From the NCBI GenBank assembly GCA_016293065.1, contig JAEDEY010000032.1, positions 1 through 20,388 of the forward strand: a stretch of 20,388 bases of DNA, read 5' to 3'. This stretch comes from Bacteroidales bacterium (GTDB taxonomy: Bacteria > Bacteroidota > Bacteroidia > Bacteroidales > UBA3663). Positions 7,993-16,623 of this stretch are shown here, one piece after another. Position numbers and translations under genes: made by a program. The notes beneath the pieces are model-generated. The model was not told the DNA's origin. It was given only the letters and a program-made list of their open reading frames with translations, and did no database searches. The first letter of the stretch is position 1. Every line of letters begins with the position of its first letter.

Positions 7993-10482
7993 ATGAAAGA
8001 ATTTGGTCATTTTGATGATGCTGCCCGCGAGTACGTCATCACCAACCCTGCAACGCCATTCCCTTGGATCAACTATTTAGGGAATGAGGATTTCTTCGGC
8101 TTGATCTCAAACACAGCCGGTGGTTATAACTTCTACAAGGATGCAAAGTTCCGTCGCATCACACGCTATCGCTATAACGGTGTGCCTATGGACAATGGCG
8201 GACGCTATTTCTATATCAACGACAATGGCACGGTGTGGAACCCTGGATGGAAGCCTTGCAAGACTCCTCTCGACTCTTACGAATGCCGTCATGGTATGAA
8301 CTACACTCGCATCACGGGCTCGAAGAATGGCATCGAGGCAAGCGTGCTCTTCTTCGTACCACTCAAGACATGGGCAGAGATCCAGAAGGTGACGCTCAAG
8401 AACACCACTGCCGAAACAAAGAAGATCAAGCTCTTCTCGTTTGCAGAGTGGTGTCTGTGGAATGCTGCTACCGACATGGAGAATTTCCAGCGCAACTGGT
8501 CAACCGGCGAGGTGGAGATTGACGGCAGTGTCATCTATCACAAGACCGAATACAAGGAGCGCCGTAACCACTATGCCTATTATGCTGTGGCAAATGCCAA
8601 GATAGATGGCTATGACACCGATCGCGAGTCGTTCATCGGACTTTACAACGAGTTTGCCGACCCTCAGTGCGTAATGGCTGGCAAACCTGGCAACAGCCTC
8701 GCTCATGGATGGAGCCCTGTGGCTTCTCACTATATCGAGGTCGAACTCCAGCCAGGAGAGAGCAAGGATTATATCTTCGTGCTCGGATATGTCGAGAATG
8801 AGCAGGACGAGAAGTTCTGCAAGGAAGACCTCGCTCGCAAGCAGTCGGGCGAACTCATCACATCACAGGCATCGGACGTCACCTTCGTCAACAAGACAAA
8901 GGCAAAGGCTACCATCGAGAAGTTCTCGACAGTCGAAGCTGTCAACAAGGCATTCGACGAACTTGCCAAGATGTGGGACGAACTCCTCGACAAATATGTG
9001 GTGAAGAGCGACGACGAGAAACTCAACCGTATGGTCAACATCTGGAACCAGTATCAGTGTATGATCACATTCAACTTCTCTCGTTCGGCTTCATTCTTCG
9101 AGAGCGGTGTGGGCCGAGGCATGGGCTTCCGCGACTCCAACCAGGATCTCGTGGGCTTCGTACATCAAGTGCCTTCTCGCGCTCGCGAACGAATCATCGA
9201 CATCGCTTCGACACAGTTCCCTGACGGCGGTTGCTACCACCAGTACCAGCCACTCACCAAGCATGGCAACAACGACATCGGTGGCGGCTTCAACGACGAC
9301 CCTATGTGGCTCATCTTCGGCACAGTGGCTTACATTAAGGAAACAGGCGACTTCTCAATCCTCGACGAACAGGTGCCTTGGGACAATCAGGCAGGCACAG
9401 AGGTTTCGCTCTTCGAACACCTCAAGATTTCGTTCAACCACGTGGTCAACAACCTCGGACCTCACGCATTGCCACTCATCGGCCGTGCCGACTGGAACGA
9501 CTGCCTCAACCTCAACTGTTTCTCTTGGGATCCAAACGAGAGCTTCCAGACAACCGAGAACAAGACAGAGGGCAGCAAGGCAGAGTCGCTGATGATTGCT
9601 GGTCTCTTCGTGCTCTGCGGACGTCAGTATGTCGAACTCTGCAAACAGATTGGCAAGCCAGAAGAGGCAGAACGCGCACTCTCGCACATCAATAATATGG
9701 TCGAGGCTGTGAAGCAACACGGTTGGGATGGCGAATGGTTCCTCCGTGCCTACGACTTCTTCGGCAACAAGATTGGCTCAAACGAATGCGAGGAAGGCAA
9801 GATCTTCATCGAGTCACAGGGCTTCTGCACAATGGCTGGCATTGGCCTTGAGGAAGGTCTATGCGACAAGGCGATCGACTCTTGCAAGAAGTACCTCGAT
9901 TGCGAACATGGCATGGTGCTCAACAACCCAGCTTATACTACCTATCACGTTGAGATGGGTGAAATCTCGTCTTATCCTGCCGGATACAAAGAGAATGCAG
10001 GTATCTTCTGCCACAACAATCCTTGGGTCATCATCGGCGAGACTGTTGCGGGTCGAGGCAACGATGCATGGGAACTCTTCCGCAAGATTTGCCCAATGTA
10101 CATCAAGGATCAGACTCTCCACAAGGTTGAGCCATACGTCAACTGCCAGATGGTAGCAGGCAAGGATGCCGCAAAGCCTGGTGAGGGAAAGAACTCTTGG
10201 CTTACAGGTACAGCTGCTTGGATGTGGTACACCGTCAGCCAGTTCCTCCTCGGCGTCAAGCCAACTTACGACGGCATAGAGATCGACCCTTGTCTCCCTT
10301 CCGACATGAAGGAATATAGCGTGAAGCGCGTGCTCCGTGGTGCGGAATTCGACATCACCATCAAGAACCCAAATGGCGTGCAGAAGGGAGTTAAGTCGAT
10401 GACCGTCGATGGCGTGGCTGTCGAAGGCAACATCATCAAGAGCACACCAGGCAAGCATGTCGTTGAAGTCATCATGGGATAA
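7993..10482 (+). CDS. Cellobiose phosphorylase (GH94), cytoplasmic
   Basis: This 829-residue enzyme phosphorolyses cellobiose to glucose 1-phosphate and glucose. It is full length for the family (about 810-830). No signal peptide is present, so it acts in the cytoplasm on imported disaccharide. The N-terminal beta-sandwich carries INYLGNEDFFGLISNTAGGY (27-46), a block I recall from clostridial cellobiose phosphorylases. The helical catalytic barrel has GRADWNDCLN (497-506). By analogy with chitobiose phosphorylase, where Trp490 and Asp492 are in the active site, Trp501 and Asp503 (general acid) are the counterparts. KNSWLTGTAAW near the C-terminus is also characteristic. It is preceded by a 65-nt gap and followed by a 13-bp hairpin. 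Cellodextrin or Glc-Man activity cannot be excluded, but overall likeness favours cellobiose. Confidence 0.93.
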   Translation: MKEFGHFDDAAREYVITNPATPFPWINYLGNEDFFGLISNTAGGYNFYKDAKFRRITRYRYNGVPMDNGGRYFYINDNGTVWNPGWKPCKTPLDSYECRHGMNYTRITGSKNGIEASVLFFVPLKTWAEIQKVTLKNTTAETKKIKLFSFAEWCLWNAATDMENFQRNWSTGEVEIDGSVIYHKTEYKERRNHYAYYAVANAKIDGYDTDRESFIGLYNEFADPQCVMAGKPGNSLAHGWSPVASHYIEVELQPGESKDYIFVLGYVENEQDEKFCKEDLARKQSGELITSQASDVTFVNKTKAKATIEKFSTVEAVNKAFDELAKMWDELLDKYVVKSDDEKLNRMVNIWNQYQCMITFNFSRSASFFESGVGRGMGFRDSNQDLVGFVHQVPSRARERIIDIASTQFPDGGCYHQYQPLTKHGNNDIGGGFNDDPMWLIFGTVAYIKETGDFSILDEQVPWDNQAGTEVSLFEHLKISFNHVVNNLGPHALPLIGRADWNDCLNLNCFSWDPNESFQTTENKTEGSKAESLMIAGLFVLCGRQYVELCKQIGKPEEAERALSHINNMVEAVKQHGWDGEWFLRAYDFFGNKIGSNECEEGKIFIESQGFCTMAGIGLEEGLCDKAIDSCKKYLDCEHGMVLNNPAYTTYHVEMGEISSYPAGYKENAGIFCHNNPWVIIGETVAGRGNDAWELFRKICPMYIKDQTLHKVEPYVNCQMVAGKDAAKPGEGKNSWLTGTAAWMWYTVSQFLLGVKPTYDGIEIDPCLPSDMKEYSVKRVLRGAEFDITIKNPNGVQKGVKSMTVDGVAVEGNIIKSTPGKHVVEVIMG

Positions 10483-10503
10483 GTCTTTGCGAGAAATTAA
10501 TAT

Positions 10504-10535
10504 AAGTTTATGGGAGCTTATTCTCCCATAAACTT
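10504..10535 (+). terminator. Perfect 13-bp hairpin between the GH94 and GH9 genes
   Basis: AAGTTTATGGGAG (10504-10516) and CTCCCATAAACTT (10523-10535) form a perfect 13-bp stem with the 6-nt loop CTTATT, starting 22 nt after the phosphorylase stop. The following CTGTTATTTATTA is T-rich but lacks an uninterrupted T-run. It could be a partial terminator (attenuator) or a 3' stabiliser of the phosphorylase mRNA. No consensus promoter follows before the GH9 gene, so some read-through seems required. Confidence 0.6.
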
Positions 10536-10563
10536 CTGTTATTTATTACTATAAGCTATTACA

Positions 10564-12318
10564 ATGAAAAGACAATTCATATATGGTGCATTGGGCATTC
10601 TTGCCTTGGCGTCATGCAAAGAAGAGCCAAAGATCATGGATGGCAATATCATTCGTGTCAATCAGGTTGGCTATTACCCAAACGAAGAGAAGACCGCTAC
10701 TGTCGAAGCCGAAGGTTTTGCCAAAGAATATCAACTTGTAGATGCCGATGGTAATACAGTCTGGAAGGGTGCTGCAGTGCGTGAAGCTACAAGCGAGATC
10801 AGTCAGAAGAAACGTCAGATTGTCGATTTCTCCGAGGTCAAGACTCCTGGCTCATATACCCTCGTCGCTGGCAAATATGCACAGCCAATAGTCATTGCCG
10901 ACCGTGCTCTCGAAGGTCTTGCCAAAGGCGCAATGAAAGCATTCTACTATCAGCGCACAGCCACCGACTTAACAGAACAATATGCTGGCAAGTGGACTCG
11001 TAAAGCCGCTCACCCTGACACTATTGTGAAAGTGCACGGAAGTGCCGCTTCAAAGAGCCGTCCAGAAGGTACCGTCATCTCAAGTCCCGGAGGCTGGTAC
11101 GATGCCGGTGACTACAACAAGTATATCGTCAATTCGGGATTCTCCCACGGTATCATGCTCTGTGCTTACCAGATGCAGCCCGATCACTATGCTGCCTACG
11201 AGCTCAATATCCCCGAGAGTGGCAATGCTACACCCGACGTACTCGATGAAATGCTGATCAACCTTCGCTGGATGCTCACCATGCAGGATCCTGACGATGG
11301 GGGAGTTTATCACAAGCTAACAACACCAAACTTTGAAGGATTCGTGATGCCTACTGAAGCTGTACAGCCTCGTTACGTAGTGCAAAAGACCACCACTGCG
11401 GCTCTCGATTTTGCCGCTACCATGGCACAGGCTTCGCGCGTATATGGCAAATATCCAGAATATGCAGAATTTGTGGTCCAGACCCTCCCTGCGGCAGAAA
11501 AGGCATACGCTTGGGCTGTCAGGAACAACAATGTGCCATATCTTCAGAACAAGATCAACGAGAAGTTCCGACCAGCCATCAACACAGGCGCGTATGATGA
11601 CATGTCGTTCGGCGACGAGTTCTTCTGGGCAGCTACCGAGCTCTATCTCTCGACTGGCAAAGAGACTTATCTTGATGATGTCAAGAAGCACATCCCGCAG
11701 AGCTACACACTCCCAACATGGGGCAATGTAGCTTCGCTCGGCATATTCGACTGGATCAATGCCTCGCTCAACACCGATAATGTCGTAGCCAAGGAAATGG
11801 CAGCAGGTTTTTCACAGAGTCTGATTGGCTATTGTGAAGAGATTATCAAGAGAAGAGATGGTTCGTGCTTCCAGAGCCCATACGGAAACAAGGCAAGCGA
11901 TTTCTATTGGGGTAGTCTTGCAGAAGGTTGCTGCTGCATGGGTGTAACTTTTCTTTATGCCAATGCTCTCACAGGAAATCGCGACTATGTCATTGCTGCT
12001 CTCGAAAACGCCAACTACATGCTCGGACAGAATGCCACAGGATATAGCTATGTAACAGGATTCGGTACTCGTCCTTTCAAGAACCCACATCATCGCATCT
12101 CGGAGGCAGATGGCATTGACGAACCTTTCCCTGGCTTATTGTCGGGAGGTCCAAATCCTGGCAAGCAGGATCAGAGTACATGTCCATATTACACGAGCGA
12201 CTTTGCCGACGAGTGCTATGCCGACAACATGAACTCATACGCATCGAACGAGATTGCCATCAACTGGAATGCCTCGCTCGTGGCTATGGTTGGTTGGCTC
12301 GACGCGCTCTTGAAATAA
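10564..12318 (+). CDS. GH9 glucanase lipoprotein with N-terminal Ig-like (CelD_N) domain
   Basis: This 584-residue lipoprotein hydrolyses beta-1,4-glucan links in cellulose, mixed-linkage glucan or glucomannan. The signal ends in the lipobox LASC with Cys18. An Ig-like CelD_N domain spans about 27-113, followed by the (alpha/alpha)6 GH9 domain to the C-terminus. Catalytic features are WYDAGDY (178-184) with Asp180 and base Asp183, NPHHR (507-511), and ASNEIAIN with general acid Glu563. No carbohydrate-binding module or dockerin is visible. Endo- versus exo-action cannot be decided from sequence. As a lipoprotein it probably sits on the cell envelope and could feed cello-oligosaccharides to the cytosolic phosphorylase encoded just upstream. 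Its 81-nt upstream gap contains the 13-bp hairpin. Confidence 0.9.
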   Translation: MKRQFIYGALGILALASCKEEPKIMDGNIIRVNQVGYYPNEEKTATVEAEGFAKEYQLVDADGNTVWKGAAVREATSEISQKKRQIVDFSEVKTPGSYTLVAGKYAQPIVIADRALEGLAKGAMKAFYYQRTATDLTEQYAGKWTRKAAHPDTIVKVHGSAASKSRPEGTVISSPGGWYDAGDYNKYIVNSGFSHGIMLCAYQMQPDHYAAYELNIPESGNATPDVLDEMLINLRWMLTMQDPDDGGVYHKLTTPNFEGFVMPTEAVQPRYVVQKTTTAALDFAATMAQASRVYGKYPEYAEFVVQTLPAAEKAYAWAVRNNNVPYLQNKINEKFRPAINTGAYDDMSFGDEFFWAATELYLSTGKETYLDDVKKHIPQSYTLPTWGNVASLGIFDWINASLNTDNVVAKEMAAGFSQSLIGYCEEIIKRRDGSCFQSPYGNKASDFYWGSLAEGCCCMGVTFLYANALTGNRDYVIAALENANYMLGQNATGYSYVTGFGTRPFKNPHHRISEADGIDEPFPGLLSGGPNPGKQDQSTCPYYTSDFADECYADNMNSYASNEIAINWNASLVAMVGWLDALLK

Positions 12319-12332
12319 AAACGTAAAACATA

Positions 12333-13847
12333 ATGACGCATCTAAATTGGCATCTCATCAGACAGACATGCGGCAAGCTCTTGCTCTTGGAATCGTTCTT
12401 CATGGCATCAGCTACTGGCGTGTCTGCCTATTATTGCCTGACACAATGCGAGCATGACCTATGGGCATTGGCAGTGCCCTCGATGTTATGCTTCCTCACA
12501 GGCTTCATACTCTGGTTCTCAGCACGCAAAAAAGTCACTCAGCATGTCTCGAACCATGAGGGATTCCTCATTGTTTCTTTGATGTGGATAGTCTTTTCGA
12601 TTTTTGGACTCATGCCATACCTCATCTATGGCACGTGCAACACATTGTGCGATGCCTTTCTTGAGACTATGTCGGGATTCACCACTACGGGATGTACGGT
12701 TCTGACCAACATCGACAGCCAGCCTCATGGAATACTGTTGTGGCGAAGTCTCACACAATGGGTTGGAGGACTTGGTATAGTGGTATTCTCGCTTGCACTC
12801 CTTCCCCGCATCGAGAGTGGCAATGTGCAGATGTTCAGCGCAGAGGTAACAGGTATGGCTGTCGATAAGCTGCGTCCAAAGATACAAGACACCTCACGTC
12901 GTCTGTGGCTTATCTATGTATCGCTCACTTTGATATGCGGATGTTTGTATTTCGTGGGTGGAATGTCGGTCTTCGACAGCATCTGCCATGCTCTCACCAC
13001 CATATCAACAGGCGGATTCTCAACTCATCAGGCGAGTCTCGGTTACTTCCAATCTGGCTTCATCGAGATGATTTGTGTGGTATTTCTTTTCATGGCGAGC
13101 ATCAACTTCTCGCTGTATTATCTTTTTGAGCGTCGTCTTTTCTCACACGTCTGGCGCAACGAAGAATTGCGCTGGTTCTGCTATATCGTCGGTATCTTTA
13201 TCCTTCTCTTCTTCTGTCTGTTCTATGTTCAGGAGTCGCAGCCAGGTATGTCGGCCGAACAGATAGCGTCGTTGCCAGGAGGCTTTGTTTCGAAACTTCG
13301 GACAACCATCTTCCATGTGATGACCATCGTTTCATCATGCGGCTTCCAAGGCGAGATCTATGACTATCAGATGTGGGGACCAATCTTCTGGCTTCCTACA
13401 CTCTTCATCATGGCATGTGGAGGATGCGCGGGTTCGACAGCAGGAGGATTCAAAGTGCTTCGTTTAGTCATCCTTATCAAGAACTTAAAGTCGGTGGTAC
13501 GTCAGACCATCATGCCATATCACCTGAATACCGTAATGCTTGATGGCCGAAACCTTCGTTCGGAGTTCATACAACGCACCTTGGGATTTACCTTTCTCTT
13601 CTTCATCATAGCTCTCTGCTGCATGATGGTGTTAGTCCTACAAGGACTTGACTTCCCTACTGCCGTAGGTTCGTCGGTGTCGGCTATTGGCAACTGTGGA
13701 CCTGCCCTTGGCATCACAGGACCAGCATTTACTTGGGCAGATTTGCCAGATTTGAGCAAATGGGTTTTGGCATTCACCATGCTCGTTGGCCGTCTTGAGA
13801 TTTTCACAGTCATAGTCCTCTTCTCGCAATATTATTGGAAAAAGTAA
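12333..13847 (+). CDS. trkH: TrkH-family potassium uptake channel subunit
   Basis: This 504-residue integral inner-membrane protein has the four pore-loop repeats of the Trk/Ktr superfamily. The selectivity-filter segments are TTTGC (117-121), STGGF (225-229), SSCGF (334-338) and GNCGP (453-457), each with the filter glycine. The conserved TQWVGGLGI (141-149) and GCAGSTAGGFK (364-374) segments are also present. In the cell TrkH conducts K+ and is gated by the cytoplasmic nucleotide-binding protein TrkA, but no trkA gene lies in this window. The gene starts 14 nt after the GH9 stop with no promoter in the gap, so it is probably transcribed with the glycan genes, an unexpected pairing. Confidence 0.92.
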   Translation: MTHLNWHLIRQTCGKLLLLESFFMASATGVSAYYCLTQCEHDLWALAVPSMLCFLTGFILWFSARKKVTQHVSNHEGFLIVSLMWIVFSIFGLMPYLIYGTCNTLCDAFLETMSGFTTTGCTVLTNIDSQPHGILLWRSLTQWVGGLGIVVFSLALLPRIESGNVQMFSAEVTGMAVDKLRPKIQDTSRRLWLIYVSLTLICGCLYFVGGMSVFDSICHALTTISTGGFSTHQASLGYFQSGFIEMICVVFLFMASINFSLYYLFERRLFSHVWRNEELRWFCYIVGIFILLFFCLFYVQESQPGMSAEQIASLPGGFVSKLRTTIFHVMTIVSSCGFQGEIYDYQMWGPIFWLPTLFIMACGGCAGSTAGGFKVLRLVILIKNLKSVVRQTIMPYHLNTVMLDGRNLRSEFIQRTLGFTFLFFIIALCCMMVLVLQGLDFPTAVGSSVSAIGNCGPALGITGPAFTWADLPDLSKWVLAFTMLVGRLEIFTVIVLFSQYYWKK

Positions 13848-13885
13848 TCTCAACAAAGACATAAACAGCATTAATTTAGTCTGCA

Positions 13886-13904
13886 TTTGACTGAATTTGT
13901 CAAA
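13886..13904 (+). other. Small hairpin between trkH and parC
   Basis: TTTGAC (13886-13891) and GTCAAA (13899-13904) form a 6-bp inverted repeat with a 7-nt loop, located 38 nt after the trkH stop and just upstream of the parC -33 box. It has no T-run and low GC content, so it is a weak terminator at best. Its position also fits an operator for the parC promoter. Confidence 0.3.
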
Positions 13905-13909
13905 AAGTC

Positions 13910-13940
13910 TTTGAGATTCAAGATATTTTAATTATATTTG
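13910..13940 (+). promoter_or_regulatory. Predicted promoter of parC
   Basis: TTTG (13910-13913), a 19-nt spacer and TATATTTG (13933-13940) give an excellent match to the Bacteroidetes -33/-7 consensus. The leader before the ATG at 13963 is only about 15-20 nt. This separates the parC transcription unit from the glycan/trkH block. Confidence 0.7.
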
Positions 13941-13962
13941 CACGAATGATATTTTTGATACT

Positions 13963-16623
13963 ATGAAAGAAGAAGACGAAATACTCGACGTTCCAGAGGA
14001 AGGTGCAGATAGTGCCGAAGAGAGCATAAGCTCGAGCAATGGATATGTGCCACATAACGACGATGCAGCCGGAGAAGACAAGGTGCATCATCTTGGAGGT
14101 ATGTTCCAGAACTGGTTTCTCGACTATGCTTCATACGTTATTCTGGAACGTGCTGTGCCTCATCTTGCCGATGGTCTGAAGCCCGTGCAACGACGCATTC
14201 TTCATGCCATGAAAGTGATTGACGATGGCCGATTCAACAAGGTTGCCAACATCGTTGGTCAGACTATGCAGTATCACCCACATGGCGATGCTTCTATTGG
14301 CGATGCTCTTGTCCAGCTCGGACAGAAGAACCTGCTCATCGACTGCCAGGGTAACTGGGGAAACATACTCACTGGCGACTCGGCAGCTGCCCCACGATAC
14401 ATAGAAGCGAGACTATCAAAGTTTGCGCTGGAAGTGGTGTATAACAACAAGATCACTCCATGGCAATGGAGCTACGACGGACGAAAACCAGAACCAATCA
14501 ACCTGCCTATCAAATTTCCTCTGCTGCTTGCCCAAGGAGTAGAAGGTATTGCTGTGGGTCTATCGTCAAAAATACTGCCTCATAACTTCAACGAGTTGCT
14601 CGACGCATCGATTGCGGCATTGAAGGGAGAAGAGTTCCAACTCTATCCAGACTTCCCTACAGGAGGACTCATCGACGTATCAAAATATCATGATGGCGCA
14701 CGAGGTGGAGTAGTAAGAGTCAGGACTCGCATCGACAAGATTGACCAGAAGACACTTGCCATTCGCGACCTTCCGTATGGCAAGACGGTTGGCTCGCTCA
14801 TCGAGAGCATCAAGAAAGCCATCGACAAGGGCAAGATCAAGATAAAAAGCTTCGACGACTATACTGCCGATAAAGCAGAGATCATGGTACATCTGATGCC
14901 TGGAGCTTCGAGTGACAAGACCATCGATGCGCTATATGCCTTCACCGATTGCGAGGTGTCGATATCACCAAACTGCTGTGTAATCTACGACCGTAAGCCG
15001 CATTTCCTGTCGGTGAGTGAAGTGTTGCGACGAAGTGCAAGCAATACTCGTGATTTGCTCAAGCAGGAGCTGGAAGTAACCCGTGGCGAACTGCTCGAAC
15101 ACCTGATGCTCTGCTCGCTCGAAAAGATCTTCATCGAAGAGCGCATCTACAAGGACAAGGAATATGAGCAGGCTGCCAACATCGATGAGGCATTGGCTCA
15201 CATCGACAAGCGACTGGAGCCATTCAAGCCAAGTTTCGTGCGCGAAGTGACTCGCGATGACCTGTTGCGCCTTGAAGACATCAAGATGGCTCGTATCCAT
15301 AAATTCTCGAGCTCAAAGGCCGAGGAGGATATCGTGAACACAAAGAAGAAAATCAAGGAGTGCGAGAAGAACATCAAGCACATCACCGATTATACCATCA
15401 AATGGTTTGAGCACCTGAAAGAAAAATTCGGCAAAGACCATCCTCGTCTGACCGAGATTCGCAATTTCAACACAATAGACTCGACCAAGGTCATAGAATC
15501 GACCCAGCGTCTTATGATCAACCGCGAGGAGGGCTTCATTGGCATTGGCCTGAAGCAGAACGAAAGCGAGTTTGTGTGCAACTGTTCGGAAATTGATGAT
15601 ATTCTCGTGATTTTCAAGAATGGACAATACAAGATTGTAAAGATTGCCGACAAGGTATTTGTGGGCAAGGATGTGCTATATATCAATGTGTACCGTAAGA
15701 ATGATGCACGCACCATCTATAATGTAGTGTATCGCGACGGCAAGGGCGGCCCATTCATGATCAAGCGCTTCAACATCACATCGGTGATGCGCGACAAGCA
15801 ATATGACATTACACAGGGCAAAGAAGGCTCGAAAATAATGTATATGACGGCCAATCTCAACGGCGAAGCAGAGACGATACGCATCACTATCCGCAGCCGA
15901 AACCGAGAGGCAAAGACTATGAGTTTCGAGAAAAACTTTGCCGAAGTGCCAATCAAGGGTCGTGGCGTAAAAGGCAATCTGCTGACTAAGGCAGAGATTC
16001 AGCGCATCACTGTATCTGCTCACGGAGGCAGCACCCTCGGAGGTCGTCCTGTATGGTTCGACATGGATGTGAAACGCATCAATTACGACAGGCAAGGCGA
16101 CTACCTCGGAGAGTTCATGGGCGACGATCGTGTACTTGTGATACTCGACAACTACGACTATTACATAACAACCTTCGACGAAAACAATCACTATGAAGAC
16201 AATGTGATGCGAGTGGAGAAATACGACCCGCAGAAGATCTGGACTTTAGTGATGAAGGATTGGGAAACCGATGCCTATAACCTCAAGCGCAGCCTGCTTG
16301 ACGCCAAACCCGCCAAGCAAAACATGCTCGGCGAGCCAAAGCGTTTCTCTATGAATCTGCTCACTGATACGCAATACCCGCGATTCAGATTCACCTTTGG
16401 CAAACTCGACGAGTTCCGAGAGCCTCTGGAGATTGACGCCGATGAGTTTATCCCAATTCGCAGTGTAGCGACCAAGGGTAAGAAGGTCAGCAATTACTAT
16501 ATCGAGAAAATCGAGGAGATAGAACCGACAAAAGTGCCTGAACAAGAAAAAAGCGAAAACGAAGAAACAACTAATGAAGAGATTTCTGACACTAATAATA
16601 TTGACTCTGATAGTCTGTTCTGA
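13963..16623 (+). CDS. parC: DNA topoisomerase IV subunit A (Bacteroidetes ParC type)
   Basis: This 886-residue type IIA topoisomerase A subunit cuts and rejoins DNA for chromosome decatenation. A roughly 42-residue acidic N-terminal extension precedes the winged-helix domain. The quinolone region reads YHPHGDASIGD (104-114), and the catalytic tyrosine is Tyr146 in APRYIEARL. A coiled-coil segment with many Lys and Glu lies around 430-500, and a C-terminal beta-propeller region about 525-830 carries GVKGNLLT and GGSTLGG repeats. I saw no GyrA-box, which supports ParC rather than GyrA. The last ~40 residues are acidic and probably disordered. No parE neighbour is present in the window. Compared with E. 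coli ParC, Ser80 is replaced by Ala110 and Glu84 by Asp114. The 3' end is shared for 50 nt with the next gene in another frame. Confidence 0.9.
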   Translation: MKEEDEILDVPEEGADSAEESISSSNGYVPHNDDAAGEDKVHHLGGMFQNWFLDYASYVILERAVPHLADGLKPVQRRILHAMKVIDDGRFNKVANIVGQTMQYHPHGDASIGDALVQLGQKNLLIDCQGNWGNILTGDSAAAPRYIEARLSKFALEVVYNNKITPWQWSYDGRKPEPINLPIKFPLLLAQGVEGIAVGLSSKILPHNFNELLDASIAALKGEEFQLYPDFPTGGLIDVSKYHDGARGGVVRVRTRIDKIDQKTLAIRDLPYGKTVGSLIESIKKAIDKGKIKIKSFDDYTADKAEIMVHLMPGASSDKTIDALYAFTDCEVSISPNCCVIYDRKPHFLSVSEVLRRSASNTRDLLKQELEVTRGELLEHLMLCSLEKIFIEERIYKDKEYEQAANIDEALAHIDKRLEPFKPSFVREVTRDDLLRLEDIKMARIHKFSSSKAEEDIVNTKKKIKECEKNIKHITDYTIKWFEHLKEKFGKDHPRLTEIRNFNTIDSTKVIESTQRLMINREEGFIGIGLKQNESEFVCNCSEIDDILVIFKNGQYKIVKIADKVFVGKDVLYINVYRKNDARTIYNVVYRDGKGGPFMIKRFNITSVMRDKQYDITQGKEGSKIMYMTANLNGEAETIRITIRSRNREAKTMSFEKNFAEVPIKGRGVKGNLLTKAEIQRITVSAHGGSTLGGRPVWFDMDVKRINYDRQGDYLGEFMGDDRVLVILDNYDYYITTFDENNHYEDNVMRVEKYDPQKIWTLVMKDWETDAYNLKRSLLDAKPAKQNMLGEPKRFSMNLLTDTQYPRFRFTFGKLDEFREPLEIDADEFIPIRSVATKGKKVSNYYIEKIEEIEPTKVPEQEKSENEETTNEEISDTNNIDSDSLF

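Noticed and set aside
13963..16623. GyrA instead of ParC
   Set aside because: No GyrA-box was seen, and the acidic N- and C-terminal extensions and quinolone-region sequence resemble Bacteroidetes topoisomerase IV subunit A.
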